Of a stretch of 52,196 nucleotides of DNA, positions 25,952 to 34,314 are shown piece by piece. The DNA is taken from positions 1-52,196 of the forward strand of contig JALNXG010000022.1 of NCBI GenBank assembly GCA_023230485.1. The letters are read 5' to 3'. The DNA is from Melioribacteraceae bacterium. Lineage in GTDB: Bacteria; Bacteroidota; Ignavibacteria; Ignavibacteriales; Melioribacteraceae. The first letter of the stretch is position 1. Each line of letters opens with the position of its first letter. A program made the position numbers and the translations under genes. The notes beneath the pieces are model-generated. The model searched no databases, had not been told where the DNA came from, and saw only the letters and a list, made by a program, of their open reading frames with translations.

Positions 25952-26454
25952 TTTTTTATCCCTCTATATAAACTTTCTTCTAGTCTAAGAGCAATTCCTG
26001 CATTGTTCAGGCAAGCTAATATATATTGTGCATCTTGTAACTTATTGCTATCTGTTGTGATGTCTATTGACATGTTCCCAAAATAAAAACTAATATTCCA
26101 TCTATCTTTTTCTTCTTTCGTATAATACAAAACTGAAGAATATTTAAAATCAGATATAGGAAGATATAATATTTCATATTTTTTTTCACATAGCTCAAGA
26201 TATATAAATATATTATTCCGTGTTATAATAATAATTTTTTTATTTCCTTCGTCGGGATCAAAACAGTTACATAAATGCTCTTCTATACTTGTTACTAAAA
26301 TAGAATCCTCTAAAAATTTATATACATTTAAAAAAGATTGAAGGTATTTCTCTGCTAAGGAATAAGACATAAACTGCCATTTTTTCTTCCATTCTGAACA
26401 TGGCCCTATTTTTTCTATCTCTTCTATTGTTTTTAAATATGTTTCTTTTGTCAT
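25948..26454 (-). CDS. Hypothetical protein, PH-like appearance
   Basis: 168 residues. The central strands (KIIIITRNNIFIYLELCEKK, WNISFYFGNMSIDI) followed by a C-terminal helix (DAQYILACLNNAG) look like a PH-type fold, but this is a visual impression. No catalytic residues or membrane segment. Confidence 0.55.
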   Translation of the reverse strand: MTKETYLKTIEEIEKIGPCSEWKKKWQFMSYSLAEKYLQSFLNVYKFLEDSILVTSIEEHLCNCFDPDEGNKKIIIITRNNIFIYLELCEKKYEILYLPISDFKYSSVLYYTKEEKDRWNISFYFGNMSIDITTDSNKLQDAQYILACLNNAGIALRLEESLYRGIKK

Positions 26455-26460
26455 CCCTAC

Positions 26461-26712
26461 CTACCTTATCTCATATCGGCTACAATAATCCTTACTCGAA
26501 ACGAAATAATGCATGTCACCCATTAAGCTACATAATCCAGAGATTCTCTCATAATTAATACAATCTTCACAATGTCCCTTGATCCTAGTCTTATTGATTT
26601 CGTCTGTTAGTTGTTCTTTTAAGTCTTGAATTTCTTCCCAAATTCCGTCTATTGCTGGATCTATATATTCAACCATTATTTCGTTCATCTTTTCCCTTTC
26701 TATTCTATCCAT
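26461..26712 (-). CDS. Coiled-coil plus Cys-module protein
   Basis: 83 residues. An N-terminal helix (DLKEQLTDEINKTR) leads into GHCEDCINY...CSLMG...DYCSRYEIR, the third copy of the Cys module found at 16284 and 19769. It lies directly downstream of the primase-helicase. Confidence 0.65.
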   Translation of the reverse strand: MDRIEREKMNEIMVEYIDPAIDGIWEEIQDLKEQLTDEINKTRIKGHCEDCINYERISGLCSLMGDMHYFVSSKDYCSRYEIR

Positions 26713-26720
26713 TTGTTATC

Positions 26721-29700
26721 CTATTTTAAATCTTCAGGCCAGCGACCATCAAACATTAAAAACAACTCATGCTTAAATTCCTGGTAAATTACTATATTAT
26801 TAATAAACTTCTGATAATCTGGTTTATTTTTTATTAACTTCACAATTGCTTTAATAAATTCCTCATCATCCAGAAAGTCATTACAACCCAGCTCTTCACC
26901 AATACCTGAACCTCTTAAGCTTTCATAATGCCCTTTTATTAAGGCGATTCGAGCACCCTCAAGCGTTTTTATCTCTTCATCACTTAAACCCTGATACTCT
27001 TCTCGTTTCTTAGCTTCTTCAAAACTATAAGGTTCTATAGGGTTTTTTACTACTTTAAGTTCTATAAAACTCTTATCTTTCATCTTGGAACGTAATCTAT
27101 CTGAAGAGGTCTTTAATATATCTTTAACTTCTGGCGTTAAGAGATTTTTGGCTGAATACTCTAAAATATAATCAACAAAAGCTACAATATTTTGTGTCGT
27201 TATCTTATATCCCTGATTTTGTAATTCTATAATATCTTTCACACAAGTATTGATTCTAACTATTTTTTCTAACCCAGCGTATTTTAATACTACTCGTTCT
27301 TGAATCTTGGAGGTATCTACTTTATCCCAGTCGTAAATTACCTGGCAAATTTTTTCATTAATCTCTTTTGTCACTGGTTTTTTGACCTCTTCTTTGTCTT
27401 TGTTGATAACTATATCAATTTGATTATTGTTGTCAAGTATTTTTTCATCTTTTTTTAATGGGTTTAAAATACTCCATTTTATCCCTTCTTTTGATCTCTT
27501 ATTATTTACCTGTAAGCCTATATCTATCATTTTGAATTGTAACTTTTTCAGCGTTCTACCAACCGTTGTCGCTGACCAGCCCGTATCCCCTGCATGTCCT
27601 GAAGCTTCCCAGAATCTCTGGGATAAGTCAGAAGTATAACCATTAATTGATTCACCTGGTTCTAGGTTTGATACTTGTTCCCAGATAATATTTGCAGGTT
27701 CACCTATTTTTTCAAGCATATCATAGAAGATTTCAGTTTTATTCTCAGTAGTTGTTGTTAAGAAATCTGCTTCTTTTCCCATGACTTTTGCAAATTTGTA
27801 ACACCATGTAAAAGAATCTACAAATCTAGGCTTATCCTCTATTGTATCTATTATGCTTGCATCCACTGAAAAGCTTTTGTATATTGTTCGATATATAAAA
27901 TCAAGTATAAAAGGCTTGTTATCTTTAAACATCTTTTTTAAGAATAGATCAGCTAAGCGGGCTTTGGGTTCTATTCTCTTTACTTTAATTTTCAATGACC
28001 TATCCAATAGATCATCTTTCTCACCTTTTAAACCTGTTGTAGTTAATTCAAAAGAACCTTTTACGCTATATAAACTCATGCCAAAATTCGTATATAACGT
28101 TCTCTCTGAAGTATATCCCCCTGTAACCAGTGTACATAAGAAATCAGATAAACTAGCTGATATAAATGAATAATTATCGGCAATACCTATTTGATTATAT
28201 TTATAATACAATGCATGATTTCTCATATCATTCTCTGATCTTGGCATAGTCTCACATTGTGTTGGATCAAATATCTGCTTAACATACATCGCAATTGTTG
28301 TTTTACCACTTCCTGGATCACCTTCATATATTAGTGGCGGTATCTGAATATCTGGTATAAACATTGATATTAATCTAGTTATCCATATTAATCTATCTTT
28401 ACCACTTAATTGTATTGTTAAGTGTTTTAATATTTTTAATATTTCTTCTTTTTCTTTTTCATAATCTGGATCTAATTCTTGTGGTTTTGGATTAGGTACA
28501 TCAAATTCGCCGTGTAAAAATATATTGTTATGTTCTATGATTTTATAACCATTGTTATCTATCTCGATAACATGATCACCTGCATTAATATATAAAACTC
28601 CATCTTGCCAATATGATCTTTTGGGAGGTGTTTCTTCTATACCTTTTTTTGCTGCTTTAGTTTTTAGTGTTCTTATTAATTCTTTCGTTAGGTCAGCGGC
28701 ACCAACCCAACCTGTTACATCACAGAATAAAGAATCAATAAAATTAATTCCACGATCTGAATCTAAAAGAATCCATTTTTTAATTTCTTGATTTAGCACA
28801 AATGTCTCTTTACCATCAAATTTGCTAATGATTTTGGTTAATATCTCTTTTGCTATTGCTTTTTTGCTGGTTTTTTGCTTTTCTGTTTGGTCTTTTTTTT
28901 GTTTTTTTGTTTTTAATTCTGTATCTACTGTAATATCTACTGTTTCAGGTGCTATTAATCCGTTTTTTAGGAACCAATCTATCGCCTCTTTAAATGTATA
29001 ATTAAGGGTCTTTTGGACAATAGTTATTATATCAGGATGGCTATTATCGTGGAAATCGGTTACCACACCATCAGCTCTAACAGCAAACGATGGCTTTGTA
29101 TCACCGTGAAATGGACAGAAATATTGTCTATATCGTGATTTAATATATTGTGGTTCTGTTTTAAAATTAAGATAATTTTCTAAAATGATATATATATCTA
29201 AACTTTTAATTTGATTAATTAAAAGTTGTAAGTTTTTGTCTTTCATTTCTTTTGGGTGATTTTGATTAATTGGATCTTTTGGCTCCGATTCATTACCAAG
29301 TTTATTTATTATACGATTATAATACATAGCTTCCTGGTGTGATTGTTTTAATAAATTCATAAAACAACTTTCCCAGTATTTCATTAATTCAATTAGTTTT
29401 TTATAATCGTTATAATTTATTGATTGTTGCGTATCCGATGGGAATTTTATCCACTTGTATTGTTTCCCATTTATGATTGATGGTTCGGATAGTATATATT
29501 TATCACCATTTATAAAAATATCAATATGGTTTGATGCTATAACATGTTTACCGTCTTTGGTTAATTCTGGTAGCGAATGAAGTGTTGGAATTCCTATTAT
29601 GTTTGTTGCTTTTTCTTTAACTTCTGGCTCTGCTTTTATTAGAAGATGCCACCTACCCGATGCCGTCTTCTGTACTGCTACATCTTCTTTTACTAGCCCC

Positions 29701-29957
29701 AGTACTTCTTCAATGGTAACACAAATATCAGTTACTTGATCTTTGTCTGTTACATCAACATCAATTACTATCCAGTCACCTGTTAATCTTAGACCAACAT
29801 TATAAAACTCATCTTCACTATAAATAAACTGTTGATCTTCAAAGTCCTTTTTATTCCAGGCATTATAAACTGGAAACTTTTCATTGATTTTAATCGGATG
29901 AGGGCTAAGTCCCAAACCCCTATATTTGTTTAATAATTCAAAAAAATTATCTGCCAT
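26721..29957 (-). CDS. Prim-pol / helicase replication protein
   Basis: I start at ATG 29957 because AGAGGG is close upstream; a GTG 30 bases earlier is in frame. About 1078 residues. The N-terminus resembles a prim-pol (AEP) domain: Asp66 and Asp68 in VIDVDV, His104 in SGRWHLL. Near residue 280 is a CHC2-type zinc segment (CPFHGDTKPSFAV) whose second Cys pair is missing (DFHDNSH instead). Around 560 a Walker A, YEGDPGSGKTT, starts an SF3/D5-like helicase, with IADNYSF as a candidate Walker B. The element has no DNA polymerase gene here, so this is probably its replication initiator. Confidence 0.85.
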   Translation of the reverse strand: MADNFFELLNKYRGLGLSPHPIKINEKFPVYNAWNKKDFEDQQFIYSEDEFYNVGLRLTGDWIVIDVDVTDKDQVTDICVTIEEVLGLVKEDVAVQKTASGRWHLLIKAEPEVKEKATNIIGIPTLHSLPELTKDGKHVIASNHIDIFINGDKYILSEPSIINGKQYKWIKFPSDTQQSINYNDYKKLIELMKYWESCFMNLLKQSHQEAMYYNRIINKLGNESEPKDPINQNHPKEMKDKNLQLLINQIKSLDIYIILENYLNFKTEPQYIKSRYRQYFCPFHGDTKPSFAVRADGVVTDFHDNSHPDIITIVQKTLNYTFKEAIDWFLKNGLIAPETVDITVDTELKTKKQKKDQTEKQKTSKKAIAKEILTKIISKFDGKETFVLNQEIKKWILLDSDRGINFIDSLFCDVTGWVGAADLTKELIRTLKTKAAKKGIEETPPKRSYWQDGVLYINAGDHVIEIDNNGYKIIEHNNIFLHGEFDVPNPKPQELDPDYEKEKEEILKILKHLTIQLSGKDRLIWITRLISMFIPDIQIPPLIYEGDPGSGKTTIAMYVKQIFDPTQCETMPRSENDMRNHALYYKYNQIGIADNYSFISASLSDFLCTLVTGGYTSERTLYTNFGMSLYSVKGSFELTTTGLKGEKDDLLDRSLKIKVKRIEPKARLADLFLKKMFKDNKPFILDFIYRTIYKSFSVDASIIDTIEDKPRFVDSFTWCYKFAKVMGKEADFLTTTTENKTEIFYDMLEKIGEPANIIWEQVSNLEPGESINGYTSDLSQRFWEASGHAGDTGWSATTVGRTLKKLQFKMIDIGLQVNNKRSKEGIKWSILNPLKKDEKILDNNNQIDIVINKDKEEVKKPVTKEINEKICQVIYDWDKVDTSKIQERVVLKYAGLEKIVRINTCVKDIIELQNQGYKITTQNIVAFVDYILEYSAKNLLTPEVKDILKTSSDRLRSKMKDKSFIELKVVKNPIEPYSFEEAKKREEYQGLSDEEIKTLEGARIALIKGHYESLRGSGIGEELGCNDFLDDEEFIKAIVKLIKNKPDYQKFINNIVIYQEFKHELFLMFDGRWPEDLK

Positions 29958-29977
29958 TATGGTACCCTCTTTCTGAT

Positions 29978-29989
29978 AAGTGATCACTT
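29978..29989. promoter_or_regulatory. 12-bp palindrome at the primase start
   Basis: AAGTGATCACTT is a perfect palindrome that spans the alternative GTG start of the replication gene. It could be an operator for a dimeric regulator. Confidence 0.4.
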
Positions 29990-30372
29990 TTGTAGTTTTT
30001 TTAATTGTTTTTAATTAAATAACTTGACATCTAAATCCCATCCTATATATTAAAGCTAAAGTAACTACCTTACTTAGATTCAAAAAAACATAAGCATTAG
30101 AGAAACCCTTAAGAGGGTTCTCTATTTCATTTTGGTTAGTTTTTTGAATTTCAATTAACATAAGCATTCTTACTTTTTAACGCCCTTTATATTCTAAGTC
30201 AAACCATAAAATATATATATTTTAAAATTGCTTGTTTTTATATAACTTTTTAATGTGATCATTTTAACCTTCAAATTAACCTTCAATATTAAAAAATCTT
30301 CTATACACCCCTCTAAAAAATTCTCTCGAACAACACCCAAAAAAAACCTATTATTTTATATATTTAGTACTA

Positions 30373-30528
30373 AAAATGTACTTAATGAGCCGTTTTTCCC
30401 TATAACTTTACCCTGGCAGTTATGTTTTATATGTAATACACTCTTAATAGCTTTTTCCTTAAAAAAGGAGAAAAACGGCTCATCAACTACATTTTCCAAA
30501 AAACAACCCATAAAAAGCAGGGTAAAGT
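30373..30528. repeat. Two interleaved inverted repeats (A-B-A'-B' order)
   Basis: Arm A (30373-30398, containing ATGAGCCGTTTTTC) is complementary over 26 bases with two mismatches to A' (30470-30495). Arm B, ACTTTACCCTG (30405-30415), lies inside that loop and is perfectly complementary to B' (CAGGGTAAAGT, 30518-30528) outside it. The two stems cannot both be simple hairpins; together they would form a pseudoknot. Confidence 0.8.
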
Positions 30529-30821
30529 CCAATGTAACAACCCCAAAAACCCCAAAAAAAAGAAACTACACTTGAAATAAAATGCACTACCTAATAATTT
30601 AATCTTTTCAATACTATAAGTCATTTATCGCTTCTCTATAATTTAATATACCATATAGGAAGGCTTCTCTATATGATTTTAAAAAGCTTCCTTGAATCGA
30701 GTAATTTTTGTAAACCAAGTTGACATTTTTGGCTTATTTCATGATTTTTTCAAAACGAACTTCACCCTTACTTAATTTGACTATAATAACAATCCTTTAT
30801 GGTGATCATCTAATTCTTTAC

Positions 30822-31202
30822 TTAGTCAACACGTGTTAATGGTATAGGAATATTTATAAAATCGAATTTAAAACCAGGATATTTATTTAAAAAATCCTCT
30901 TCAATATCAAGGATACTATTAAGTAAATCCTGCCTATCCTCTTCATAATATCTAACATATATTTTATCCTCATCTAATATCCTACCAATAATAGGCTTTG
31001 CATCAATTTTATTATATCTACCATAATCATCAGAATAATCATCAGAATCTTCTGAACATATAGTAACAACATAATCGAAATAATAGACATAAATATTGAT
31101 ATTATTGAATCCTTCATCAATTTCAATTTTTTTAACTTTTCCAACATTTTTAAAACTTTCGGTTAAATCACGTTCCATGTTAATTAGCAGACTTTTTTTC
31201 AT
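30822..31202 (-). CDS. Hypothetical protein
   Basis: 126 residues, acidic, with alternating strands (IDEGFNNINIYVYYFDYVVT) and no known motif. Overlaps the next upstream gene by four bases. It resembles the adjacent 97-residue protein in general make-up only. Confidence 0.6.
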   Translation of the reverse strand: MKKSLLINMERDLTESFKNVGKVKKIEIDEGFNNINIYVYYFDYVVTICSEDSDDYSDDYGRYNKIDAKPIIGRILDEDKIYVRYYEEDRQDLLNSILDIEEDFLNKYPGFKFDFINIPIPLTRVD

Positions 31203-31492
31203 AATTTTATCAATTCCTGATATTTTGACGCAATTGCATCAATAGTATCCATCGGATCCACATAATCCAAAACCATATGATATAGGATTTTATCATGATT
31301 TAAATAAACAACTGATGCAATTTGTTTTTTCTCATAAAAAATACAATCTATGATAGTTTGATCAGATGTTAAAATCTGGATATTAACAACATTCCATTTA
31401 ATATTGGAATCGTCTCCAATAATTCTAACATCATCATATGGAAATTTTGCAATAAAATTCTTTAATAATATATTCCTAATTATTTCGTGCAT
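31199..31492 (-). CDS. Hypothetical protein
   Basis: 97 residues, strand-rich with a C-terminal helix (MDTIDAIASKYQELIKL). No recognisable family. Translationally linked to both neighbours by short overlaps. Confidence 0.6.
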   Translation of the reverse strand: MHEIIRNILLKNFIAKFPYDDVRIIGDDSNIKWNVVNIQILTSDQTIIDCIFYEKKQIASVVYLNHDKILYHMVLDYVDPMDTIDAIASKYQELIKL

Positions 31493-31797
31493 TTAATTAG
31501 TTCCCCTTTGTTATTAAATTTAAAAACATCTTCAGGAGGAAGATAAGTTGCATCATATTTCTTTTCAAGTTCTGCATGACATCCGATGCAGACAATTTTA
31601 GAATGTCCTTCTACCTGCCAGACATTATAATATTGAGTTTCGATAATTTGACCACAAAAACAACATGTATCTAAGAGTGCAGCGATTTCTGGATTATCTT
31701 TAAAAACATTTTTTAAACCATCTTGCACTCCTCGATTAATATATTCCCTTTCTTTAGCTAGTTTTTTATTAAATTTTTTCTGTTGTCTCTTATTCAT
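31480..31797 (-). CDS. Zinc-finger protein (HNH-like cysteine pattern, no HNH)
   Basis: 105 residues. A basic N-terminus (NKRQQKKFNKKLAKERE) precedes CCFCGQIIE and IVCIGCHAELEKK, forming a four-Cys zinc site. Some HNH nucleases share that spacing, but I do not see catalytic His-Asn-His residues. Possibly nucleic-acid-binding. Confidence 0.6.
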   Translation of the reverse strand: MNKRQQKKFNKKLAKEREYINRGVQDGLKNVFKDNPEIAALLDTCCFCGQIIETQYYNVWQVEGHSKIVCIGCHAELEKKYDATYLPPEDVFKFNNKGELIKCTK

Positions 31798-31819
31798 AAT
31801 TTTATTACATCCTTATTTT

Positions 31820-31849
31820 AGCCCTTTCCTTTAGGGAAAGGTAGTTGAC
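31820..31849 (+). repeat. Orphan IS605-type right-end hairpin
   Basis: AGCCCTTTCCTTTAGGGAAA followed by GGTAGTTGAC matches the terminal hairpin of IS200/IS605-IS1341 elements. It differs by one base from the copy on the other strand at 36791-36820. No transposase sequence adjoins it. It provides the last codons of the gene at 31831. Confidence 0.7.
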
Positions 31850-32136
31850 CCATTATTGCTTGTACTAGTTTTTTTAAGGTTAAGATAAGTAAATCCAAGC
31901 GGACTTAACTTATAATAATAAGTTTCATCTTCTTTATCAAAATCACTTTCTATAAAACCTATCCCTATTTGTAAATCTATAATATTTTTTATAGATTTAA
32001 CTTTTATTAATGAATTATTTTTAATAGTTTCTTTTGAAACCTTACCAGGGAAATATTTATTCAGAAAATTAATTAAAAATAATATATAAACTTCTATTTG
32101 GTCTTCTCTGCTTGTAATCATTTTAAAAATATCCAT
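31831..32136 (-). CDS. Possible winged-helix protein, 3' end replaced by IS scar
   Basis: ATG 32136 is preferred over an earlier TTG. About 101 residues; the helix-strand pattern (KNIIDLQIGIGFIESDFDKE followed by DETYYYKLSPLGFTYLNL) resembles a winged-helix end. The final residues (SNNGSTTFP) are read through the IS605 hairpin, so the natural C-terminus was probably lost. Confidence 0.55.
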   Translation of the reverse strand: MDIFKMITSREDQIEVYILFLINFLNKYFPGKVSKETIKNNSLIKVKSIKNIIDLQIGIGFIESDFDKEDETYYYKLSPLGFTYLNLKKTSTSNNGSTTFP

Positions 32137-32206
32137 CCACAAAAAAATATATTAAATAAATAATAAAAAAAAGCCAGGTTAAAAGAAAAACATGTTCCAT
32201 TGTCAT
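32123..32206 (-). CDS. 27-residue membrane peptide
   Basis: MTMEHVFLLTWLFFIIYLIY followed by FFVDGYF. GAGG lies six bases before ATG 32206. A single membrane helix fills the peptide. It overlaps the next gene's start by 14 bp, so it may mainly couple translation. Small membrane peptides like this can be holin-like, but nothing proves it. Confidence 0.45.
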   Translation of the reverse strand: MTMEHVFLLTWLFFIIYLIYFFVDGYF

Positions 32207-32214
32207 AATTGACC

Positions 32215-33396
32215 TCACATTAATTTCAATAAATTATCTACAAAAACTCTTGTATGATTATGCTTCTTTTCCAAATCCCATTGTTGTCTGAGCCAATCCC
32301 TGACACTTAAGTTTTTATTTTTATACATACTTATGCAAAAATCAAAATACTTACTATCTACAAGAGATACTGCAAATTCTTTTCTGTCTGTTGTGTAATG
32401 TATCTGATATTCTTTCTCAATATTATTAAGAAGAGAGTCTAACTTTTCTTTTAAGCTCGCAATAGTATCCTCTGCTATTTTAATATCATTAAATACAGAA
32501 TATATGCAGTTATTTCCACCATAAGCCTCTTCTATAATCATATTAAGTAGTTTTCTGGTTGTTAAACTTTTTTTATCCAGGAGTTTTGCCAGTTCAAAAT
32601 ATTCTGCACTTTTAATTTTCATTCGATTAAAGTGAGAATCACAGGCAACAAGTCCCTCATATTCATGAGCACTTCTTGAGTCAACCCATTTTTTAATAGA
32701 ATTTAAATCCTGATAATTACAGTACCTAACTTCTGGAACTTTATACCAGTTTTCTAACTGTCGTATAGCATATTCTTTGCCATCCTTTAGATTTCTTAAT
32801 GCCAGCAAATATATAGTTTCATCTTTATAATGAACAACATTCTTATTCCACGGTGTAACCAATTCAAAACAGTATGTATATTCTTTGTCGAACTCATATA
32901 TAGCTTCATCATCAAATTGCTTTCCTGATTTTTTGTTATAAACATCTTTAAATAACTTCCCATATGTTAGCTCAGAGTAGTTATCTAGCTCTTTATCTGC
33001 ATCTGGTATTGATCTTGTAGCAATACAGAACTTAGAAGAATCAGGATCCCAGTATACAATAATTAAACTTCCATCTATTTTTTCTGTAAAAACAGTAGTG
33101 GATAAGTCAAGGTGGTCACATTCTGGATCACCATAATTAAAAAATCGTCTCATTGGATATGCCAGAATAGTTGTCAATCCGATATTATTTCTGTTTGTAT
33201 ATATATTATTTCTTTTTAGGATTAAGCCCCTACAGTCTTTAGCCAGAATATCGCTATTTTTGGTTTCAAATTGACGATAATTCAGACTAAATTTTGATGG
33301 ATTATCTTTTGACCAATGAGCTATAATTCCATGATCCTGTTCTAAAGTTTTAAGATCATGTTCTAATAAATACTGCTGTATTGATAAAAGATTCAT
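32215..33396 (-). CDS. rnlA: T4 Rnl1-family RNA ligase
   Basis: 393 residues, close to T4 RNA ligase 1 (374). The nucleotidyltransferase motifs are in order: CRGLIL before motif I, Lys106 in TEKIDGSLIIVYW (motif I), YCFELVTPWN (motif III), YEGLVA (motif IV) and MKIKSAEYFEL (motif V). It should seal RNA ends, classically tRNA cut by host anticodon nucleases. No end-healing kinase-phosphatase (Pnkp/PseT) gene is visible in the window. Confidence 0.9.
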   Translation of the reverse strand: MNLLSIQQYLLEHDLKTLEQDHGIIAHWSKDNPSKFSLNYRQFETKNSDILAKDCRGLILKRNNIYTNRNNIGLTTILAYPMRRFFNYGDPECDHLDLSTTVFTEKIDGSLIIVYWDPDSSKFCIATRSIPDADKELDNYSELTYGKLFKDVYNKKSGKQFDDEAIYEFDKEYTYCFELVTPWNKNVVHYKDETIYLLALRNLKDGKEYAIRQLENWYKVPEVRYCNYQDLNSIKKWVDSRSAHEYEGLVACDSHFNRMKIKSAEYFELAKLLDKKSLTTRKLLNMIIEEAYGGNNCIYSVFNDIKIAEDTIASLKEKLDSLLNNIEKEYQIHYTTDRKEFAVSLVDSKYFDFCISMYKNKNLSVRDWLRQQWDLEKKHNHTRVFVDNLLKLM

Positions 33397-33400
33397 AATA

Positions 33401-33619
33401 TTACCCCTGAATTATTTTAGTTTGAATTTTTTTAAACATGAATCTATCCATGCCTTTCATGTTCTCGGCTTCTAAAATCTTCTTACAAAATTCATCTTTA
33501 TTAATATAATATTGACTACCTTTTCTTTCATAATCTTCAATAATTCCCTTTTTAATCCATTCCCAAACGGTAAAATAAGAAATATCAAAGAATTCAGCAA
33601 AATGTTTAATTGTTAACAT
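33401..33619 (-). CDS. MerR/excisionase-type HTH protein
   Basis: ATG 33619 is chosen because TTGAGG lies upstream. About 72 residues. LTIKHFAEFFDISYFTVWEW followed by IKKGII is a winged-HTH of the excisionase/MerR kind. A role as excisionase partner of the tyrosine recombinase at 42574 or as a transcription regulator is plausible. Confidence 0.7.
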   Translation of the reverse strand: MLTIKHFAEFFDISYFTVWEWIKKGIIEDYERKGSQYYINKDEFCKKILEAENMKGMDRFMFKKIQTKIIQG

Positions 33620-33636
33620 TTTAAAATTCCTCAATT

Positions 33637-33888
33637 TTATCTTTTTTGGTAAAGGTTTGGAAAGACCATCATTTCTACTGTCCAGCCTTTCCAGAGCTTA
33701 TGTACTTGACCACACAACTCCGCACATTCCTTGCAGTGCAGATCTTCATCAAGATTATTATAATAAACACCACAAATGATGCAGTGTTCATCAAGGTCAG
33801 TAAAACACTCAGGGCAATAATTAGGATAATAATAATTATGCTTGCCTGCAGGTAATACCTGATATGATTCCATTTCTGTTGTTAACAT
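33637..33888 (-). CDS. Cys-rich zinc protein
   Basis: 83 residues with CPECFTDLDEHCIICG and HCKECAELCG, eight or more Cys suitable for two zinc sites. GGAG lies eight bases upstream of the start. Function unknown. Confidence 0.6.
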   Translation of the reverse strand: MLTTEMESYQVLPAGKHNYYYPNYCPECFTDLDEHCIICGVYYNNLDEDLHCKECAELCGQVHKLWKGWTVEMMVFPNLYQKR

Positions 33889-33915
33889 TTTTCAATCTCC
33901 ATTTTTTAAATCCTT

Positions 33916-34314
33916 TTAAATTCCCTCAACTTCTTTAAGTAATTTTACTTTTCTAGCAAGTTTAGTTCCTGGATGAAAAGTATTTGAAAACAATATTCTT
34001 TTACCTTGTCTTACGAATAACGGATGTTTAATAAAATCATTATATCTATTATCATGTTCATCAACAAGTGCTTCAACATATAGACAGTCAAAAATCTTAA
34101 AAGTCTTATGTCGTCGCTTCAATATTTTTATAAATTGATTAACATAAACGAAATCATTAAAAACGCACAAGGCACCACGATTAATGAGGGAAGTTTCAAT
34201 CCACTTTCCAACATAATATTGTCTGCAACCTTCAAACCCACTATTAAGAGCCAAAGCTAGAGACTTTAAATTCCATGATGTAACTTTATACCCTTTTAAA
34301 ACTTGTTCAGTCAT
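33916..34314 (-). CDS. Hypothetical protein
   Basis: 132 residues, basic, no membrane segment (LKRRHKTFKIFDCLYVEALV, KHPLFVRQGKRILFSNTFHP). The family is not recognised. It overlaps the end of the Cas4/RecB-like nuclease gene by eight bases, so it may act with it. Confidence 0.6.
   Translation of the reverse strand: MTEQVLKGYKVTSWNLKSLALALNSGFEGCRQYYVGKWIETSLINRGALCVFNDFVYVNQFIKILKRRHKTFKIFDCLYVEALVDEHDNRYNDFIKHPLFVRQGKRILFSNTFHPGTKLARKVKLLKEVEGI

Larger units (their letters stand above)
29958..30821. other. 864-bp non-coding region with nested inverted repeats
   Basis: No convincing gene lies here. It holds a hairpin near 30099-30123 (AGAGAAACCC paired with GGGTTCTCT, one bulge) flanked by direct repeats of AACATAAGCATT, two interleaved long inverted repeats at 30373-30528, and direct repeats of GCTTCTCTATA near 30631 and 30663. 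It sits immediately upstream of the replication gene. A replication origin, or a long structured 5' leader of the primase mRNA, are the best candidates. Confidence 0.6.

Noticed and set aside
27427..28173. Two plus-strand frames opposite the primase-helicase
   Set aside because: They are antisense shadows of conserved helicase coding sequence.
30255..30575. 106-codon plus-strand frame in the large non-coding gap
   Set aside because: Low-complexity translation, no ribosome site, and it coincides with the interleaved inverted repeats.
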